In this document: in pieces, positions 62,595-64,000 of the stretch
Layout of the letters: the number at the start of each line of letters is the position of its first letter
Position numbering within the stretch: position 1 is the stretch's first letter
Assembly: GCF_024128855.1 (NCBI RefSeq)
Contig: NZ_JAMYDV010000003.1
Coordinates: 62,001 to 126,000, forward strand
DNA length: 64,000 bases
Reading direction: 5' to 3'
Source: Rhodovulum tesquicola
Lineage (GTDB): Bacteria > Pseudomonadota > Alphaproteobacteria > Rhodobacterales > Rhodobacteraceae
The notes under the pieces: model-generated
Seen by the model: the letters and a program-made list of their open reading frames with translations, nothing else
Database searches by the model: none
What the model was told of the DNA's origin: nothing
Position numbers and translations under genes: made by a program

Positions 62595-62606
62595 GTTAGC
62601 GCTAAC
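62595..62606. promoter_or_regulatory. Perfect LacI-type palindrome in the edd promoter
   Basis: GTTAGCGCTAAC (12 bp, perfect) with TATACC at 62611-62616 as a -10 candidate close downstream and TTTCCT at 62588-62593 as a weak -35. The site therefore lies between the promoter hexamers, where a repressor would block transcription. LacI/GntR-family regulators of sugar-acid genes use such CG-centred palindromes. It lies 47 bp before the edd ATG. Confidence 0.65.
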
Positions 62607-62652
62607 CGCCTATACCCGGTCTCAGCCCCCGACCCGGACGAGGAGACGGCCC

Positions 62653-64000
62653 ATGGCGCTGAACCCCGTGCTTGCCGCGGTGACCGAGGCGATCGCCGCG
62701 CGGTCGCGCCCGACCCGCGCCGCCTATCTGGAGCGGATTGCCCGCGCCGCCGAGCAGGGCCCGGCGCGCGCGCATCTGACCTGCGGCAACCAGGCCCATG
62801 CCTATGCCGCGATGGGCGCGGCCAAGGACCGGCTGGCCGAGGGACGCGCGCCAAATCTGGGCATCGTCACGGCCTATAACGACATGCTGTCCGCGCATCA
62901 GCCGCTTGAACGCTTCCCCGACCTGATCCGCGCCGCCGCAGCCGAGGCGGGCGCGACGGCACAGGTCGCGGGCGGCGTGCCTGCCATGTGCGACGGGATC
63001 ACGCAGGGCCAGGCGGGAATGGAACTGTCGCTGTTCTCGCGCGACGTGATCGCTATGGCCGCGGCGGTGGCGCTGTCGCATGACTGCTATGACGCGGCGG
63101 TGTTCCTTGGCGTCTGCGACAAGATCGTGCCGGGGCTGGTGATCGCCGCCGCCAGTTTCGGCCATATCCCGGCGGTGTTCCTGCCCGCGGGGCCGATGAC
63201 CTCCGGCCTGCCCAACGACGAAAAGGCCCGCGTACGCCAGCGCTTTGCCACGGGAGAGATCGGGCGCGAGGAATTGATGGCGGCCGAGATGGCGTCCTAT
63301 CACGGGCCGGGCACCTGCACCTTCTACGGCACCGCGAATTCCAACCAGATGCTGATGGAGGTGATGGGCCTGCACCTGCCCGGCGCCAGTTTCGTCAACC
63401 CCAACACGCCCTTGCGCGATGCACTGACGGTGGCGGGGGCGAAACGTGCGCTGGAGATCACCGCGCTGGGCAACGCCTATACGCCTGCGGGCCATGTGCT
63501 GGACGAACGTGCCTTTGCCAACGGGATCGTGGGGCTGATGGCAACGGGCGGCTCGACCAACCTGGTGCTGCACCTGCCCGCGATGGCGCGGGCGGCGGGG
63601 ATCGTGCTGGATCTTGACGATTTCGCCCGGCTGTCCGAGGTGACGCCGCTGATGGCGCGGGTCTATCCCAACGGGCTGGCGGATGTGAACCATTTCCACG
63701 CGGCCGGCGGGCTTGGCTACCTGATCGGCGAATTGCTGGGCGCCGGGCTTCTGCACCCCGATACCCTGACCGTCGCGGGACCGGGGCTTGACCGCTATAC
63801 GCAGGAACCGCGGCTGATCGACGGCGCGCTTCATTGGGTTGCGGGCGCGGGCGCCAGCCTGAACGACGCGATCCTGCGCCCCGCCGCCGATCCCTTCCAG
63901 CCCAGCGGCGGGCTCAAGGCGCTGTCGGGCAACCTTGGCCGCGGCATCGTCAAGACCTCGGCCGTCGCGCCCGAGCGCCACATCGTCGAGGCCCCCGCGC
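62653..64000 (+). CDS. edd: Phosphogluconate dehydratase (3' end outside the window)
   Basis: 449 complete codons are visible of about 600 expected. Dehydrates 6-phosphogluconate to KDPG, the first committed Entner-Doudoroff step. [46 protein letters not shown] and [16 protein letters not shown] are the Edd/IlvD cluster-binding and active-site segments (Cys in AMCDG, VCDK and TCTF bind the 4Fe-4S cluster). It is intact up to the window end. Expect eda nearby beyond the edge. Confidence 0.95.
   Translation, partial: MALNPVLAAVTEAIAARSRPTRAAYLERIARAAEQGPARAHLTCGNQAHAYAAMGAAKDRLAEGRAPNLGIVTAYNDMLSAHQPLERFPDLIRAAAAEAGATAQVAGGVPAMCDGITQGQAGMELSLFSRDVIAMAAAVALSHDCYDAAVFLGVCDKIVPGLVIAAASFGHIPAVFLPAGPMTSGLPNDEKARVRQRFATGEIGREELMAAEMASYHGPGTCTFYGTANSNQMLMEVMGLHLPGASFVNPNTPLRDALTVAGAKRALEITALGNAYTPAGHVLDERAFANGIVGLMATGGSTNLVLHLPAMARAAGIVLDLDDFARLSEVTPLMARVYPNGLADVNHFHAAGGLGYLIGELLGAGLLHPDTLTVAGPGLDRYTQEPRLIDGALHWVAGAGASLNDAILRPAADPFQPSGGLKALSGNLGRGIVKTSAVAPERHIVEAPA

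Overview
The window is a gene-dense, strongly GC-rich alphaproteobacterial chromosome segment. Gene content and order point to the Rhodobacterales (Rhodobacter, Rhodovulum, Paracoccus and relatives). Indicators are rpmF-plsX-fabH-ihfA-merR, ruvX-DUF1289 facing aroB-aroK, argS-SPOR-nagZ-scpA-scpB, an IalB-family protein, a Hint-domain gene, the sqdB-sqdD-sqdC sulfolipid operon, and a clade-typical intergenic repeat with core GGRTATTT..GGCC(A)AGAAGAAG. There is no rRNA, prophage, insertion sequence or CRISPR array. Base use looks uniform throughout. GC content was judged by eye, not computed.

Layout. 1-6.6 kb: RuvX, DUF1289, AroB/AroK, a small membrane protein, an exported unknown, XerD and a CorC-type CBS protein. 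6.7-14.6 kb: a HerA-like ATPase, a 400-bp non-coding stretch with two strong terminators (candidate small RNAs), IalB, an lpxD-acp-ketosynthase lipid module, an L,D-transpeptidase and a Tat-exported DUF882 peptidase-like protein. 14.6-17 kb: an octaheme cytochrome c with a membrane cytochrome b. 17.3-20.2 kb: the sulfolipid operon. 20.2-21.3 kb: a Hint-domain gene broken by a frameshift and an in-frame amber codon. 21.4-28 kb: a urea/short-chain-amide ABC transporter with formamidase and an FmdB-like zinc ribbon. Divergent to it (28.2-32.5 kb) are an NCS1-permease/histidine-kinase/receiver fusion and a LuxR-type response regulator. 32.5-38.8 kb: esterase, MFS transporter, ribosomal protein L32, phospholipid and fatty-acid initiation genes, IHF-alpha and a MerR-like regulator. 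38.9-48.5 kb: tRNA-Pro(GGG), dCTP deaminase, a class III aminotransferase, ScpA/ScpB, NagZ, SPOR, ArgS, a dGTPase and an A-type Fe-S carrier. 48.5-53.2 kb: an amidoligase/glutamine-amidotransferase pair, a cytochrome c'/b561 pair, an unknown protein and exonuclease III. 53.3-64 kb: a flavin monooxygenase, a DksA variant lacking three zinc cysteines, a MoxR/GNAT/DUF2927/VWA group, a lambda-lysozyme-like secreted protein, an M48 protease, a PIN protein, an rRNA methyltransferase, and the start of edd behind a LacI-type palindrome.

How the parts connect. The most striking unit is 21.4-32.5 kb. A high-affinity amide/urea importer and its hydrolase face a sensor whose input domain is itself a nucleobase-type permease joined to a kinase by a nine-cysteine linker. 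Between them lies a composite palindrome that could be the operator. Envelope functions recur through the window: lipid A acylation, sulfolipid, peptidoglycan cross-linking and recycling, and a muramidase. Other candidates for follow-up are the amidoligase pair, the dedicated ACP/ketosynthase next to LpxD, the candidate small RNAs and the interspersed 3'-end repeat.
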